Assembly: GCA_038503035.1 (NCBI GenBank) | Contig: JAVSML010000030.1 | Span: 682,001-746,000 of the forward strand | Direction of reading: 5' to 3' | DNA length: 64,000 bases | Origin: Crocodylus rhombifer | Taxonomy: Eukaryota > Chordata > Crocodylia > Crocodylidae | Part shown: piece by piece, positions 10,988 to 23,122 of the stretch | Layout of the letters: each line of letters opens with the position of its first letter | Numbering within the stretch: position 1 is the first letter of the stretch | Notes under the pieces: model-generated | Database searches by the model: none | What the model was told of the DNA's origin: nothing | The model's input: only the letters and a program-made list of their open reading frames with translations | Position numbers and translations under genes: made by a program

Positions 10988-12285
10988 ATTTTCATAGATT
11001 TCATAGACATTAGAGCTGGAAGGGACCTTGGAAGATCATCGAGTCCAGCTCCCCGCCCAAAGGGCAGGAAGTCAGCTGGGGTCATAGGATCCCAGCAAGA
11101 TAAGTATCCAATTTGCTCTTGAAGGTGTTCATTGTAGGTGCTTGAACCACCTCCGATGGCAGGCTGTTCCAGACCTTGGGGGCTCAGACAGTAAAGAAAG
11201 TCTTCCTTATGTCCAGCCTGAAACGGTCTCGCAGGAGTTTGTGACCATTCAACATCGTCATCCCTTGGGGCGCTCTGGTGAACAAACGTTCCCCCAGATC
11301 CTGGTGGTCACCCCTGATAAACTTATAGGTGGCCATCAGATCACCCCTGAGCCTGTGCTTTTCCAGGCTAAAGAGTCCCATGGCTCTCAGCCTGTCATTG
11401 TAAAATCTGTTTTCCTGACCTCTGATCATGCGCGTGGCTCTTCTCTGGACTCTCTCAAGCTTCCACATCCTTTTTGAATTGTGGAGCCCAAAACTGGACG
11501 CAGTACTCCAGCTGCGGCCTCACCAAGGCTGAGTAAAAGGGGAGAATGATGTCCTGTGATATGCTTGAGAAGCATCTATGGATGCACGCCAGTGTTTTGG
11601 TTGCTTTATTAGCCGCAGCATTGCATTGCAGGCTCATGTGCATCTTGTGGACCCCACTGGTCGCAGGACACCATGATGAGTGACTGCCATCAATTACAAC
11701 CCTCTGGGTCCAACCACGGAGCCAATTTCCCAGCCAGCAGATCATGGCAGACCCAAGGCCACAGTTGGCTAGTTTCGCCAAGAGGTGATCATGGGATACC
11801 AGATTGAAGGCTTTTTTGAAGTCGAGATACGTGACATCAATCTCATCTCCCTTGTCCAGGTGATAGGTCACCTGGTCATAGAAGGAAATGAGATTGGTCA
11901 AGCAAGACCAGTCACAACAAACCCATGCTGGCTATCCCTTAAGATGTTGGCATCGGCCAGTCCATTAAGGATGGCCTCTTTAATAAACTTTTATAAGATC
12001 TTACCTGGGATAGAAGTCAGGCTAATAGGCCTATAGTTAGCCGGATCCACTTTCCTCCCTTTCTTGAAGATAGGCACCACATTGGCCTTCTTCCAGTCTT
12101 TGGGCACTACACCAGAGCGCCAGGGGTTTTCAAAGATCCGTGCCAGGGGCTGGGCTATGATGCTCACCAGCTCCTTGAGTACCCTGGGGTGTAGATTGTC
12201 AGGGTTGGCTGACTTGAAGGTATCCAGCTTCTCAACATGTTCCTTCATGAGGTCAGCATTTATAGAGGGCAGGGGATCATCGATG
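10988..12285 (-). mobile_element. CR1 LINE, 5'-truncated, reverse transcriptase part
   Basis: A minus-strand CR1 whose 3' end is the repeated 'ttcatagatttcatagac' at 10990, followed by 'ctggaagggacct' and the conserved block 'gggcaggaagtcagctgggg'. It matches the copies at 25136 and 48526 nearly base for base over their shared part, so the three belong to one subfamily. The 5' break is near 12285, where similarity to the copy at 48526-50499 stops. The element is about 1.3 kb against a full-length CR1 of several kb, as expected from incomplete target-primed reverse transcription. Confidence 0.93.
11184..12285 (-). pseudogene. CR1 ORF2 reverse transcriptase fragment, broken
   Basis: This encodes part of the CR1 ORF2 protein, which copies element RNA into DNA at a nicked target. 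Three open pieces in different frames cover it, roughly 12285-11991, 11901-11455 and 11468-11184. Recognisable blocks in order are the 'PDNLHPRVLKEL' thumb-side motif, 'ANVVPIFKKG', 'NYRPISLTS', the palm block 'YLDFKKAFNLVSHDHLL' with the first catalytic Asp, and the C-terminal 'RATRMIRGQENR', 'YKFIRG' and 'KLLRDRF'. The endonuclease domain is absent. Frameshifts make it dead. Confidence 0.9.
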
Positions 12286-14684
12286 TCAATGAAAGGTTTG
12301 CGAAGAGACAAGCTGTAGATTCTGGCTATTACTTAGTAGCTAAAGAATTCATTATTAGCATTCCTGATTAGTTCAATGAAGAAATCTACCTTTTTTTGAA
12401 CACTTTGTTTCTCCTCTTCCTCATTCTTCTCTGATTGTTTCTCTCCCTCTTCCATACCTTTAGTTTTTTTCCTTAATTCTACCTTAACTTATTTACTTCC
12501 CTGCTTCAATTCCCAAAAGCCCATTTTGCATATTTATTCCCAAACATTGTCTCATTCGTCCATGAAAATAAGCATTAAAATAGTTAACATTTGTATTTAA
12601 AGTGGCTTTATGTTTCAGAATATGTTCTCATTCTACATGGCAGTGGCTATCTTCAAGTCATTCACCATTCCTGCAAATACATGTCATTATTCTCAATTTA
12701 CCATTGTAGGAATGAGTAAGATAGTTTAAGATCAATGTGGTCTTAGCTAATATTAGGTATCTACAGTCATACTGTGATTTTTTGTAATTTCTTGGTTTCA
12801 ATATGACACAAGCCTGCTTAGCATTTCTTATTCCAGACCACTTATGTAGGTGTCTAAATGTGCATTAAAGAAAGTAACTCTAATTGCCCAAGCAAGAAAA
12901 CTAGCTAGGCTGCATTTGAGTTCTAGCCATTTCATTTCCTTACCTGCTCGTACTGCAACAGAATTTGAATTTTGGCAGGTGTGGGAGTGATTGGCTTTTG
13001 ACCTTAGTGGTGGCCAGGATTGAGGTTCCATTGTGTATATGCAACTCTGCTTTTAACTGACTAGAAAGCAGTGCATAGCTGTTGAGTCACTGGAGTTATA
13101 GCATTAATGGCATTTACTGTTTGATAGAGGCCTGAGCATTTGAGACTGAGGAAACTGAAGCTAACTCCAAATTACAGTTTCCCATTTGAAAATATTCCTT
13201 TCCCCTTTACTGCTTTCCAAACAACAAGGCACCTGTTTTAAACAAACCTGCTATTTCCATAAATGTGGGACAGACTTAAGATTCAGGCTGCTATGTCCAC
13301 AGATTCTATTAATTTTATTGCCACCCATGTTGCTATAAAAATGTCATTGCTTATGGAATCCTGAACTGTTCAATCCAAACTGGGCTGTATGAGGTTCTTA
13401 CTATTGTCAGACCATGAGAACAATTAAGCTTTGTGGAGGCACAAAGGAAAAAAGAATGCCACTGCTGCTGCCACTTACAGGGAAGCAGGCTTGTCATTTA
13501 CTGTAGAAAACCAATGATTAGACCACAATAGCAGCAGTAGCTTAGTGATTTGCTTTTATTTTTTTAGCAAGCAGAACCCAGCACCTGGACAATGAATTTT
13601 CCACCTAATCATCATCACAGAAAGGATGTGCAGTTTGACAGGTCAAAGATACCTCTACAAGGAATTATGGGTTTTCATCTTAAGAATGTATAATGGGTGC
13701 TAATTTGCTAGTTAGGACATTCAGTAACTGAGTTTCAAAGCACAAAGCAAAGTCTTAAGAATTCATTTTTTGCTTAGTAAATTAATCAGAAAACAATTTT
13801 GCACAAAAAAAGACAATTCATGATCACTTTTAAGTCATACGTGATGTAATCGTATATTGTACATTTTTAAAGGCAACATTTTTGTTTGCTCCTTGAACTA
13901 ACGAAAATGATACATCCATTTCATATAGTTTTGCATTTCTTAGCTAAATGTTTTCACTATGCAAAAGATATCCTGTCTCTTAGTGACTGAAAGAACAATT
14001 GCTTCTGCAGTATCTTTTCTAAAAATTATTTAAGTGAAAAATAATCATCTCCACATTTGACATTACGTGCGTGCTCCTCTACCCCAGGATGATTACCATT
14101 TAATGATATAATCCCAAAATATCTCCTTCTAATCAGCTCTTTTGTTGCAATTAGACAAAAGGCTGCTTTTTCTAGATCTTTATATACTGATGACCTGATG
14201 GGAACGTACTGTGGTTTCACGTAGAATATTTGCCACCAGTTGCAGTCTGATCACTCCGATATACAAGTGCAGATAGTCAAGTACCTGCTGTTACAAATTA
14301 TAGTTCCTGAGTTAAACTGGAAAAATCTGCTCTTATTGAGCTGGCAATTGGTAAAAGTGTGTGTTGTGCTGAATGCTATGCATCATATTTACAGCTAGTC
14401 AATTTATGATGAGCAAACAGCATTGCATCACAGACTTTGTGCCACAAGCAATATCACATCATCATGGCTTCACATTTCACAAAACATGCTAAACCCTGTA
14501 CACCATTTATGAAATACACCAAGCTGTTTATTTTGTTCTGAATGTATAAGCATTTTATAATGTTTACCATCATAATCATCATGAGAACACTAGACCTCAC
14601 ATCATCCCTATGAGATAGGGAAATAGGTAATGACAGGGATTTATTCAATGCCATATGGGTAGACTGCTGAAGAAATAGTGTGAC
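12286..14684. other. Single-copy AT-rich stretch
   Basis: No recognisable gene, RNA gene or repeat family. Short open frames such as 12828-13031 (minus) and 14026-14220 (minus) show no domain. Confidence 0.5.
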
Positions 14685-14968
14685 TAGGGTGTGACCATAC
14701 AACCTGGTTTAGCCAGGAGAGTCCCAGATTTTGGAGGCCGGTCCTGGCTGAGTAGTGAGAATTAAAAAAATTAGTGTCTCAGAAACACAGTGGTCTAGAG
14801 CATGGCTGAGGTAGAGGCAGAACAGCACGGCACACGGGGCAGGTTGGGTGGGCAGGCACCACTGCGTTCTGCCTGCCCCATGCACCATGCCACCCCAACC
14901 CCACTGGCTTGGGAAACAGGGAGGAGAGGGGCGTGTCTCAGATTTCCCATGTTCCCATATGGTCACTC
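14685..14968. mobile_element. Small hAT-like element related to the one at 1131
   Basis: The left end 'agggtgtgaccatac' pairs with the reverse complement of the right end, 'gagtgaccatatggg'. The subterminal 'cctggtttagccaggagagtcccagattttg' on the plus strand is the same type as the right arm of the element at 1131-2346. The core (about 14800-14930) is GC-rich. I could not settle a target duplication. Related 'agggtgaccatat' termini are familiar from non-autonomous DNA elements of amniotes. Confidence 0.6.
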
Positions 14969-16876
14969 AAGCTATGACTCCTAGCTGTATCCATTGTCAG
15001 CATTGGACTGCTGAGAATTGCGAAGGTGATGGTTGTGTCTTCTTAATATTAAGACTAGTTATCTGCCAACTTAACTTCAGTATAGCAAAATACCCTTCTG
15101 TCTCCAACATGCCCCGTACATAGGTTGCTGCTGAATGGTAAATTAGGAGCCATTTAGGTTATCTGGGAAACTTTCCAAAGTAGAGGCATTCCTAAACAAG
15201 AATCAGTGGCTGGGGAGACTGGTTCTTTTCCTGCTTCTTTAGACCAGAGCCCTTAAAGAAATGGGCAGTAGAGCAGCTCTCAGGACTGAACTGTCACAGA
15301 ATGGTCCCACCCCTCCGTGATCTGAACGTGTGTGTGTGCACATGTGTGTGTGTGAATGTGTGTATGTGTACTGCATAAGCTTTGTTATCCACCTTCCAGA
15401 TTCACTAGCAAAAACTCAACGTTAGAACCTCAACTTGTATACAAGCAAGAATACACTTAAAATTAAACTTCTCCATCAACAGTTTTCTTTCCCTTTCATC
15501 TGCATCCCTTTATATATTGAATTTAAAATTGTTCTTTATAGTGTGCTCCAGCAGTTTACCTCTTTTTAAAATCTTCATCATTTTATGGAGTCATCCTGAG
15601 AGTGAAAATGTTGTTTGTGTACAATCCCTGTAATGTACTTTCCTAAATACTACACCAGTTCCCTCAAGGCGCTATTCCCCAGCTCACTAGAACCCACTGC
15701 TCAGAAGTGTCTATGAGTATTCTACCTATACTTCCCTTTGTTTGGTTTGATTCAATTATTGCTCCTTATTACATCCTAAAATATGCTTTCCCTCCTTGGT
15801 AGTCTTATCTTTTAGACAGATTAAAATGTTTGTCATGTCCTTCTATGTCATTGATTGGCCAGGTTATAAGTAAATTATTTTAGCTTTTCCTCTTTCCTTC
15901 AATTTCCCTCATTTTAATATTGTTTTCTGAATTTGCTCCACACTGATCTTTCTCTGTGGTACAGCAAAATATTATGGCTTTTCCTGCTTCTTTAGACCAG
16001 AGTCAGGATGACTCTTTTCCACTAGAATATGGTATTTTTGCTCTATTTTCACCAAAGCCCATAGAGAGACAGCCATTAATTCCACCTTGGCCAATGAATA
16101 AGGTGTCTTCGTATGCTGCCTAAAAGAGCATTAGTTAATAGTTAGAATAGTAGGTTACAGACAGACAGATCTCTATGAAAATGTTATTGTATAGTCCCTT
16201 GCATACATCTCTGCTAGCATTATTGATTTCTCATTCTCCTCTTCCCTTGGAATATCTATGCATTACTTATTTTTTCACAAGTTGTATTTTCTTATATTTT
16301 TTCAATATCAACTCATTTTGTTGTTTCCCATCCATGTTCTATTTTATCTCCCTTTTTATCATTTCATTGTGTTCATTGATTCTGCATTACCTTTAAAATT
16401 TAATCATTTTCATATATAGCCCTAATGCTGTACAGTGCTTTTAGATACTCCTATTCCCAATGTGCTGGATGAATATTAAGGCAAACTTAGGCAGACAGTA
16501 GGCTGAAAGCTTTCAAGTTAGACTCATAGTCAATCACCAACCTCCGCATTACAAGTGTTCAAGTGACCTTCTTCTATCTTCCTGATTCCAGAGTGGCATT
16601 TCCATCGTCCAATGAGAGGGTGATGCCGTCACTGAGATTTCCAACCACCTTACTACCAGCTTTGATATTAGTATGGGTAAGCAAGTAACTCCCACTTTTA
16701 TGCAGCTAGGGAGCCCGGTTAGCCTTTACACAGTAAGGCAAAATTCCTTTATATGACTGCTGTGTGTTGGAATATTTCTAAGTATTTCGAATGCTTTCCT
16801 GAAGTAAGATGAACTTGGAAAGGGCAAAGCCATTTTACGTGTTGATTCCTGCTTTCAACTTATGCCCAGTCTAACT
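14969..16876. other. Single-copy stretch with one TG microsatellite
   Basis: AT-rich DNA with an interrupted TG tract at about 15326-15372. I recognise nothing else. An open frame at 16175-16396 is very hydrophobic only because the DNA is T-rich. Confidence 0.5.
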
Positions 16877-17216
16877 GGGCATATCTACATGAGATGTTTA
16901 CCTCAGTTGCCTAATTAGCTCTATAGTAAATGTCTCAGCATCTACACATGCAGTACTATTAGGCCATAGGAAAATAACTCTGTCACAGGTAGTACATGTA
17001 AATACAAATACTATGCTGCAGCAGAGTTCTTTGGTGTATAGCAATGCACTGATAGACACTGATGGGGCTGGCTGGATGACCTAGCTAGCACTGCACTGAA
17101 GTACCTTCATGCCCCTGCCAGCCCCTCCTTGGCACACTGAGCCAAGCTGGAGCAGCCCTGGGCTGGCAGGCTGACTTCCCCTCACCCCCCACCCCTGCCA
17201 TCATGTGTAGATGCCC
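16877..17216. mobile_element. MITE with GGGCATCTACACATGA-type ends
   Basis: The left end 'gggcatatctacatgaga' matches the reverse complement of the right end, 'gggcatctacacatgatg'. A 3-bp direct repeat 'act' flanks it. The 3-bp duplication is compatible with PIF/Harbinger, though that superfamily prefers TWA. The right third is GC-rich. The 'catctacacatg' word recurs at the elements starting 31140, 34298, 39930 and 42747, suggesting one broad MITE group. Confidence 0.55.
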
Positions 17217-17449
17217 ACTGAGACACAGAAGGAAAAGCCTGTTGGAGTTTCTCCAGCAACCATTATCTCATGGGTGTGTGAGTATATGGCAGAGATAGAA
17301 GGTGGAAGGGCATGTCTTCTCAAATGCTTTAATATAAGTTCTATAAAAGTAAGAAGGTAATTACTGTAATTATCACTCATCTGATTTTACACTTTACGTT
17401 TTTTTTCTTGTGAGCTGCACCAAGCCATTTTTAGGGAAGGCAACATGCA

Positions 17450-17901
17450 TTTTTAAATAATAAAAGGCTTGGTCTGTCTGTCTGTCTGTCCATAACACCC
17501 TTGGCGCACGCTGATTGGTTAGTGAAACAACCAGAGTACAGAGTGCCATGAAGGGACAAGGGTGGAGATGGATGGTGTTAATGGAGGGGACAAAGTGACA
17601 GGGCAAGGCCAGTGGCAATGGCCTCACTCCCTCTTCCCCACCCCCGCACCCCTCACTTTGTCCCTGCTGTCATGGTGGTGCTCTGCTGCTTCTGAGGAGC
17701 CGGGGTGGGGGAGGGGGAGGCCAGTGGCACTGGAGGCAGAGGCAGTGCAGGGTGCTGGTGGAAGAGGATGGAGGGGATGGCGGGGCTACCTTGCTCTCTC
17801 CCCCCCCAAGCTCCTGGGAGGCACTGGCAGTGCAGGGTGCTTGGCAGCAGCACTTTATTCTGCCTCCCCCCACCCCCACTGTCATTCTATAAATAAGGTA
17901 G
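17450..17901. mobile_element. Possible Helitron-like element, copy 1
   Basis: It begins 'ttttaaataataaaaggcttgg' followed by a (TCTG)n run at 17473-17490. It has a GC-rich body and ends 'ccacccccactgtcattct...ggtag'. The element at 37806-38260 has the same plan: an A/T-rich 'ataaa.ggctt' start, TCTG/TCCG repeats, a GC-rich body with 'ggaggca.tggcagtg', and a 'ccacccccac...attct...ttag' end. Vertebrate Helitrons often start 'TC(C)TATATAATAAAAG' and end in TAG-type termini, which is the basis for the name. No Rep/helicase is present and no terminal hairpin is obvious. Confidence 0.4.
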
Positions 17902-19616
17902 TTAAGGATTATTGGGATACAGGGTAGGCTGCAAAGAGACAGGGGAGAAACCACAAAGAAAAGGGCTGAAAGTAAATATAGATGAGAGTCAGGGAAGCCA
18001 TAATATTTCAGTTATAATTCCTGAAAAGATAGGACTGAGGGACCAAAATTTCCCTTTCCATCTAATTTCCTATGAGATTCACCTTGCAGTGTCAATACTG
18101 GGAAAGTTGCTGTTGAATTCAAATGGTTCTTTGCTTCTGGCAGTACTGTACACTCAAGCTGGGATATATCCTGAAGCAAACTGCTTCTGCCCTGCACAGG
18201 TGCTTAGGTGGGCGAAAGCCTCCTGCTACTATTAGTGGATTGGGAATCTCCTCACTGGTTAATGAGGCTCTGCCTTTACAGGTACAAAAGACCCATTTGT
18301 CTATTTTCTTACTAGGAATAAATGAGGGTTGGGGGAACCTTCTAGGTTGCTCTTTTCATTGTTACTGGGCTTTATGGATTCACAGTCTCACATTCAACAC
18401 TGAAATGGTTGAGATCAATCTTCACTATTTGTTAAGGATGCTTGTTTTAGGCCGTATGGACAGTACCTAGAAAATGTGGTCCCAGCCCAAGACTGGGGCT
18501 TATCAGCACTTTTGCAATACAAGTAAAAATCATAAGGTTTGATTACCTATTTATACATGTGATCGTCCCACCAAAACAACATAGAGCTGCTTTTTTGTAT
18601 ATTTATTTCAGTTCACTTTTACATAAGCAACTGTGAAATAAATAGATAACTGGAAACCTGCATCTTCTCATTTATATTTTGGAAACATTTCTTTAAGCTT
18701 AGGACTTAGTGCTGGCTGGAATATTTTTTAATGCATGTTTTCGGAGAGAAAAAGTTTACTCTGAATTTATAACTACTGATATGAACATGTAGTCAATATA
18801 CTCAATATACTTTGGAAACTCCTCCTAAATATTGCCACAAGTCTTGTAGAATTACTGATGATCCGTTCTTTGATGCACCAAATACCACACAACCTATCTG
18901 CTGGGTCTAACACACTCAGGTTATGAGACCTTTTCCTTAATGGCTGAAGATCTAACTAACAATCTGTGACAGACTGAAATTGCATAATAAAATTGGATGG
19001 TATAACTAAATAATCATTACAAGTAGAATAAAAATGTTGAGGGAAGATCATGATATGATAGGGTATGACTAGCTTGCTTTCTGTGAAGTAAAACAGCATC
19101 TCAGTAACCTCGTAAATTTATTTTAATCTAATAGTCATGAGATAACAGAATTTACAAATGAAATAAGCACCTTGCAAGTTATAATGGTTATACTTTACAG
19201 AGATCGGGTCTACAGGTCTCCCTATGGCGACGTAGCAATGTGCTGTGCCACTGTACGGTGCAGTACAGCATTAGAGCACAAAAATGTAATTCTGCCATGT
19301 CTAGGACACAGAGAGTTCCATCACAGAATGGTGTCAAGTTGTTAATGCAGGGCTTTTATCTCTTTTGGAAAAGTATATTTCATTGTTCCCAGACCTTTCA
19401 GAAGCCTTATTTTACAAGTTACAATTTATCCAGAATTCCACAGCTAGAATACCAACCAGCTCAGTCCATTGTAATAAATTTGAGACCAGGAGAGTTGTTC
19501 CATTTCTGTGACTCTAAGGATTCTTCTCACTGATAAGGCCTTTTGCCAAGCTGCTTTAATTCCTGGTTGTCTTCATTTATTTCTACAAACACAAAGCAAA
19601 GTCTAAACTAGTGTGA
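17902..19616. other. Single-copy AT-rich stretch
   Basis: No recognisable gene or repeat family. Overlapping open frames near 17912-18470 on the plus strand have no domain and lie just past the GC-rich element. Confidence 0.45.
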
Positions 19617-19945
19617 GTGATTAGAAAAGCTGTATCTGGTGGTACCCAGGTCTGGAAAATTGTGGAGATTACATGTGATGGGTGCCCCACATTATTCCAA
19701 ACTGGGCATTTGGATTTCAAGGAGAAGTGCCCAGGCAGGAGCAGTTCCATTCTGCAGATCAGTGCATGGTTGCACAGATTATGTCGTCATCAGGGCTTTG
19801 GCTTTTTCAAGCACACGTTGTTGTTCCAAGAAGAAGGATTGCTAGGAAGAGATGGGATCCATCTAATGAAGTGAGGGAAGAGCATCTTCGCAGGCAGGCT
19901 CACGAACCTGGTGAGGAGGGGTTTAAACTAAGTATGCCGGGGTAG
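19617..19945 (+). pseudogene. CR1-type ORF1 esterase (SGNH) domain, C-terminal fragment
   Basis: The frame from 19617 reads into '...WLHRLCRHQGFGFFKHTLLFQEEGLL' style sequence and then GRDGIHLMK. Beyond one stop it continues with 'GKSIFAGRLTNLVRRGFKL' to about 19935. This is the C-terminal part of the SGNH-hydrolase-like domain found in ORF1 of many reptile and bird CR1-type LINEs. In it D-x-x-H supplies two members of the catalytic triad; here D is at 19851-19853 and H at 19860-19862. The Ser block upstream is not recognisable. An in-frame stop follows LMK. Nothing of ORF2 follows, so this is an isolated ORF1 piece. Confidence 0.6.
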
Positions 19946-20648
19946 GTAAGTGGGCAACCTGGAGGAAGCACAAGCAGGAAGGGGCAACAGGGAGGCCATA
20001 TCATTCTTTCTGAGAAAGCAGGACAATTGGCATGCTACCTTGGGTGTCTATGCACAAATGCATGCTCCATGACTGTGCAAGGACTTCCAATTCTTCCAGT
20101 TCCATCTCCGCACCCCTCTTATCCCAGCCTCTTGACAACTGCATCCAGGAGCTGCAACATGGAGCTACCCAGTTCGGCTTTTCACCAACTGGAAGTGGGG
20201 GGAGAGGGACAGGGAACAGAGGCCCCCTGTCACATGGAGTCCCCTAGCTTGCTGGATTGAGTCGGGGGAGGGGGAGAAGGCCAGGGCCTGTACACCAGAG
20301 GGGCTCCTTTCTCTCAACCCCTCTGCTCCCAGTTCCTGGCACAGTGAAAAGCCTCATGTGGCTCCAAGCTTCAGCTGTCAAGAGGCTTGCCCCAGCCCCC
20401 CCAAGACTTGAGCCAGCAACCTGGGGGGTACTTGCACAGAAGGCAGGCCCCATTCCCCCACTCACCCTCCCAGGCATGAAGGGAGGAGACAGAGTCTTTT
20501 CTGTCTCATCTCTACAACAGCCTGGGGGTGGAGCTGGGCCAGTGCTCACCCAGAGCAGATGAGTACAGGTCAAGGTTAGCATGCCACCCTGAGAACAGCT
20601 TCTGGGATGCCAAGGGACTGTGACCTAACTTAAGTCATGTTGGGATCT
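19946..20648. other. GC-rich stretch of unknown origin
   Basis: The GC-rich core at about 20060-20560 has open frames on both strands (for example 20244-20582 minus and 20257-20562 plus) with no recognisable domain. The composition resembles the interiors of the DNA elements elsewhere in the window, but I could not find inverted ends. It may also be 5' sequence related to the CR1 fragment before it. Confidence 0.35.
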
Positions 20649-20832
20649 GGTACAGACATTCGATAAAGTGCTTTCTCATAAAGTCTGATACCTGATACCA
20701 CATCCATCCAGAGTTATGTTAGATTCGGATCCACCATTTTTAAAGCGCTGTGTGTGCAGTCATCTTCTGTTCAGTTACAGCTGTAGAGTGCTTTCTGCAT
20801 GCTTATCGCATGGTAAATGTAATGTCTATACC
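20649..20832. mobile_element. Short MITE, about 184 bp
   Basis: The left end 'ggtacagacatt' matches the reverse complement of the right end, 'ggtatagacatt', at 11 of 12 positions. Inside, 'aaagtgctttct' and 'gagtgctttctgcatg' are also similar words. The 'cagacatt' terminus recurs in the arms of the large element at 5050-7180. No coding capacity. Confidence 0.5.
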
Positions 20833-21063
20833 TAGCCTATGATCCCAGCCCATCACTTTAAACCACATCACTTCTCCTTTTTTTCTACTACACCTTCCCT
20901 CCTTTCCATGTCATGAAACATAAGGTACCTTGTTACTAGTGCTTACTAGGCTGACAGTATTGTCTCTTTGTTTCCTTATTTCTCCATCTGCCTCTCTACA
21001 TTTACTTGCCTCTTATCTTTTAAGCTCTTGTGAGCACTTTTGAGGCATGGCAGTCTTTTTATT

Positions 21064-21165
21064 CATTGTTTATATATCACTTAACACAATAATATTCTGA
21101 TCAAGGTGTAGGGCCCCAAGGTGCTATTGGAATAAAGATAATAAATAATACATAATAAATATAAA
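21064..21165 (-). repeat. Ancient amniote interspersed repeat, minus orientation
   Basis: The block 'gtttatatatcacttaacacaataatattctgatcaaggtgtagggccccaaggtgctattgg' is followed by 'aataaagataataaataata'. This is a diverged copy of a widespread amniote repeat whose copies read 'tgtacagc.cctagcacaatggggtcctg...gggctcctaggtgctac...aatacaaataataa'. I do not recall its database name. Related copies are at 50824, 51565 and 54916. Confidence 0.55.
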
Positions 21166-21186
21166 ATAGCAACATCTACAGCAAGG

Positions 21187-21253
21187 GTGAAATCCTACCT
21201 CACTTAAATCAATGGGAGTTTTAACACTGACTTCAGCAGAGCCAGGATTTCAC
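21187..21253. repeat. Hairpin repeat (GTGAAATCC...GGATTTCAC)
   Basis: The left arm begins 'gtgaaatcctacctcactt' and the right arm ends 'cagagccaggatttcac'. Read as inverted copies, the outer 10 bases match exactly and the remainder partly. 'tcaatgggag' and 'gacttcag' lie near the centre. This foldback type is common in birds, turtles and crocodilians. Confidence 0.6.
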
Positions 21254-23122
21254 TTCAAATATTCCAAAAGCTATTTCAGGGAAGATCTGAGGAGTCAACT
21301 TGCCAAGCTCAACAAAATGAACCAAAACCTTAGCCTAAATCCTGCAATCCAGCAGAAGGTCCAACATCAATATGACTTGTCCAACATATTAAATTCTAAT
21401 GTAGGAAATATATTTTTTTTTCATTTAACATAACATGAAATAAAAATTACATGCTGAATAAGTAGGTAGCTGTGATTTAGTTATATGTTTTAATCTGAAA
21501 CAGAATTTTGGATCAGTTGTGTGGAAAGGGTGCATACCTTCAGTGACTAAGTCACCGCCTCAGTCATGGAAATTAGTGATCAAAACCAGCCCTTATAATG
21601 ACTAGGAGTCATTATCGAAAATACATCTGAGAACAAGGCCAGCTGACATAGAATTATGATAAAATGTTTGAGGCCAAGTTGTACTATGTTGTACTAATTT
21701 TTTATTACTCTTGAATCTAAGTTTTAGGCCAGTGCTGTACTTTGCAGAAATGGATATACAACAATAAAAATAATGAAAGTAAATCATTAAATCATTAGCT
21801 AAGTGAACCAACATATACAGGTAATAAGTATAACTTAAACCACCAATAAATAAAAAATAACCTGACCCAAATTTATAACAAATTGAATATTCATTCAGCA
21901 TAGCCCCAGAATCATATCTCAGAATGGCTAATGTCAGGGAAAAAGAGTTCTCAATAAAAAATCCCAAAGGCATCATGTTCATCTGATGTTTATTAATTCA
22001 CTTCAAATGCTCCCTCAAATATTAAAGGGGAAATATTAAAAAAAAAATGGCATCAGATGTTTTTAAAGCAGCAGCCTATGAAACCCAACCAAAGCATGAA
22101 AATACAGTGCTAACATCTCAGGAATAAAGAAGCAAAGGTGGAGAACTGAACTCTGAGATTCCACATAGCACCATCTTGAATCACCCTATAGAGCTACCCC
22201 AGTGTAACATAAAAGATGGTGAAGTATGTGCAAAAGTTGGGAAATGACAACTGTCTTGGTAGTTCTGTCCTTAAGCTCTTCTCCAGTTCCAAACTCGCTG
22301 TACAGGGTATCAGGAAGTGCTGCTTGTAAAAGTACTATGACCACAGTATTGAAAAGCTGATGAATACTGGGAATAAAGGCAGTCATTAAAAAGCCTTAAA
22401 ACTCATCAAATCCTATTGAAAAAAGGAAATAGGGAAACGCATTCAACAACTGGCAATAGTAAAAAAACAACTTCAAATGAAAAGACACAAGTCCACAAAA
22501 GCTGGTGGGAAGAAACTGGAACCACAACTCAGTAACATGCTGATTCAACTCAGACTATCAATTGGCACAGTGTTATATGGAATTTTAAATGTTGCCAATA
22601 TCCAAACCAACTTGGTATTTAAACTATAAAGGGGCCCTGCTGACCTATTCCACAGTTTTCCTTATTTTTTAAATTATAGGTTGGTCTCCTATATGTGCTT
22701 TGGCCAAGCATGCAAGAAATGGATTTAATTCTTTTTATTTGGAATGATTGTTTGCTTAAATTTAGACATCTCTTTCCAAAGCCAAAGGAAGGAAAAATAG
22801 TCAATATGTATATACAGATGATAAGCCATATTTGCTAGTGTGTTCCAGTTGCTTTGAGCCATTCTGCCTAGGCAAAGTTTCTATAAACCTGGCTTGACCT
22901 ACCATCTGAGCCAGGTTTACAGCTGCTTTGCATTGCTGAAGTTTCCCAACATGCCAGATTTGACCAGTGAACCTGGTCCAACAACTGGAGATGAGGACAG
23001 CAATTTGGATCAAACAAAATCCTGATTAAAACTGTTTCCAAAGATCAGAGTAAACTTGAGCTGAATTTATCTGCAGTGCGGGAAGTTGTAAAACTTGAGT
23101 TAAGCTCCTGGCAGGTTTAAAT
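21254..23122. other. Single-copy AT-rich stretch
   Basis: No recognisable gene or transposon. Several minus-strand frames (21602-21982, 22186-22386, 22619-22804, 23100-23393) are open, but I cannot assign any of them. The last one overlaps the start of the hAT element. A decayed retrocopy around 22190-22620 cannot be excluded. Confidence 0.4.

Noticed and set aside
16175..16396. Possible membrane protein of 73 codons
   Set aside because: Hydrophobicity comes from T-rich DNA; no signal of a real exon.
22186..22804. Possible processed pseudogene on the minus strand
   Set aside because: Frames are open for 60-66 codons but I cannot connect them to any protein, and there is no poly(A) tract or target duplication.
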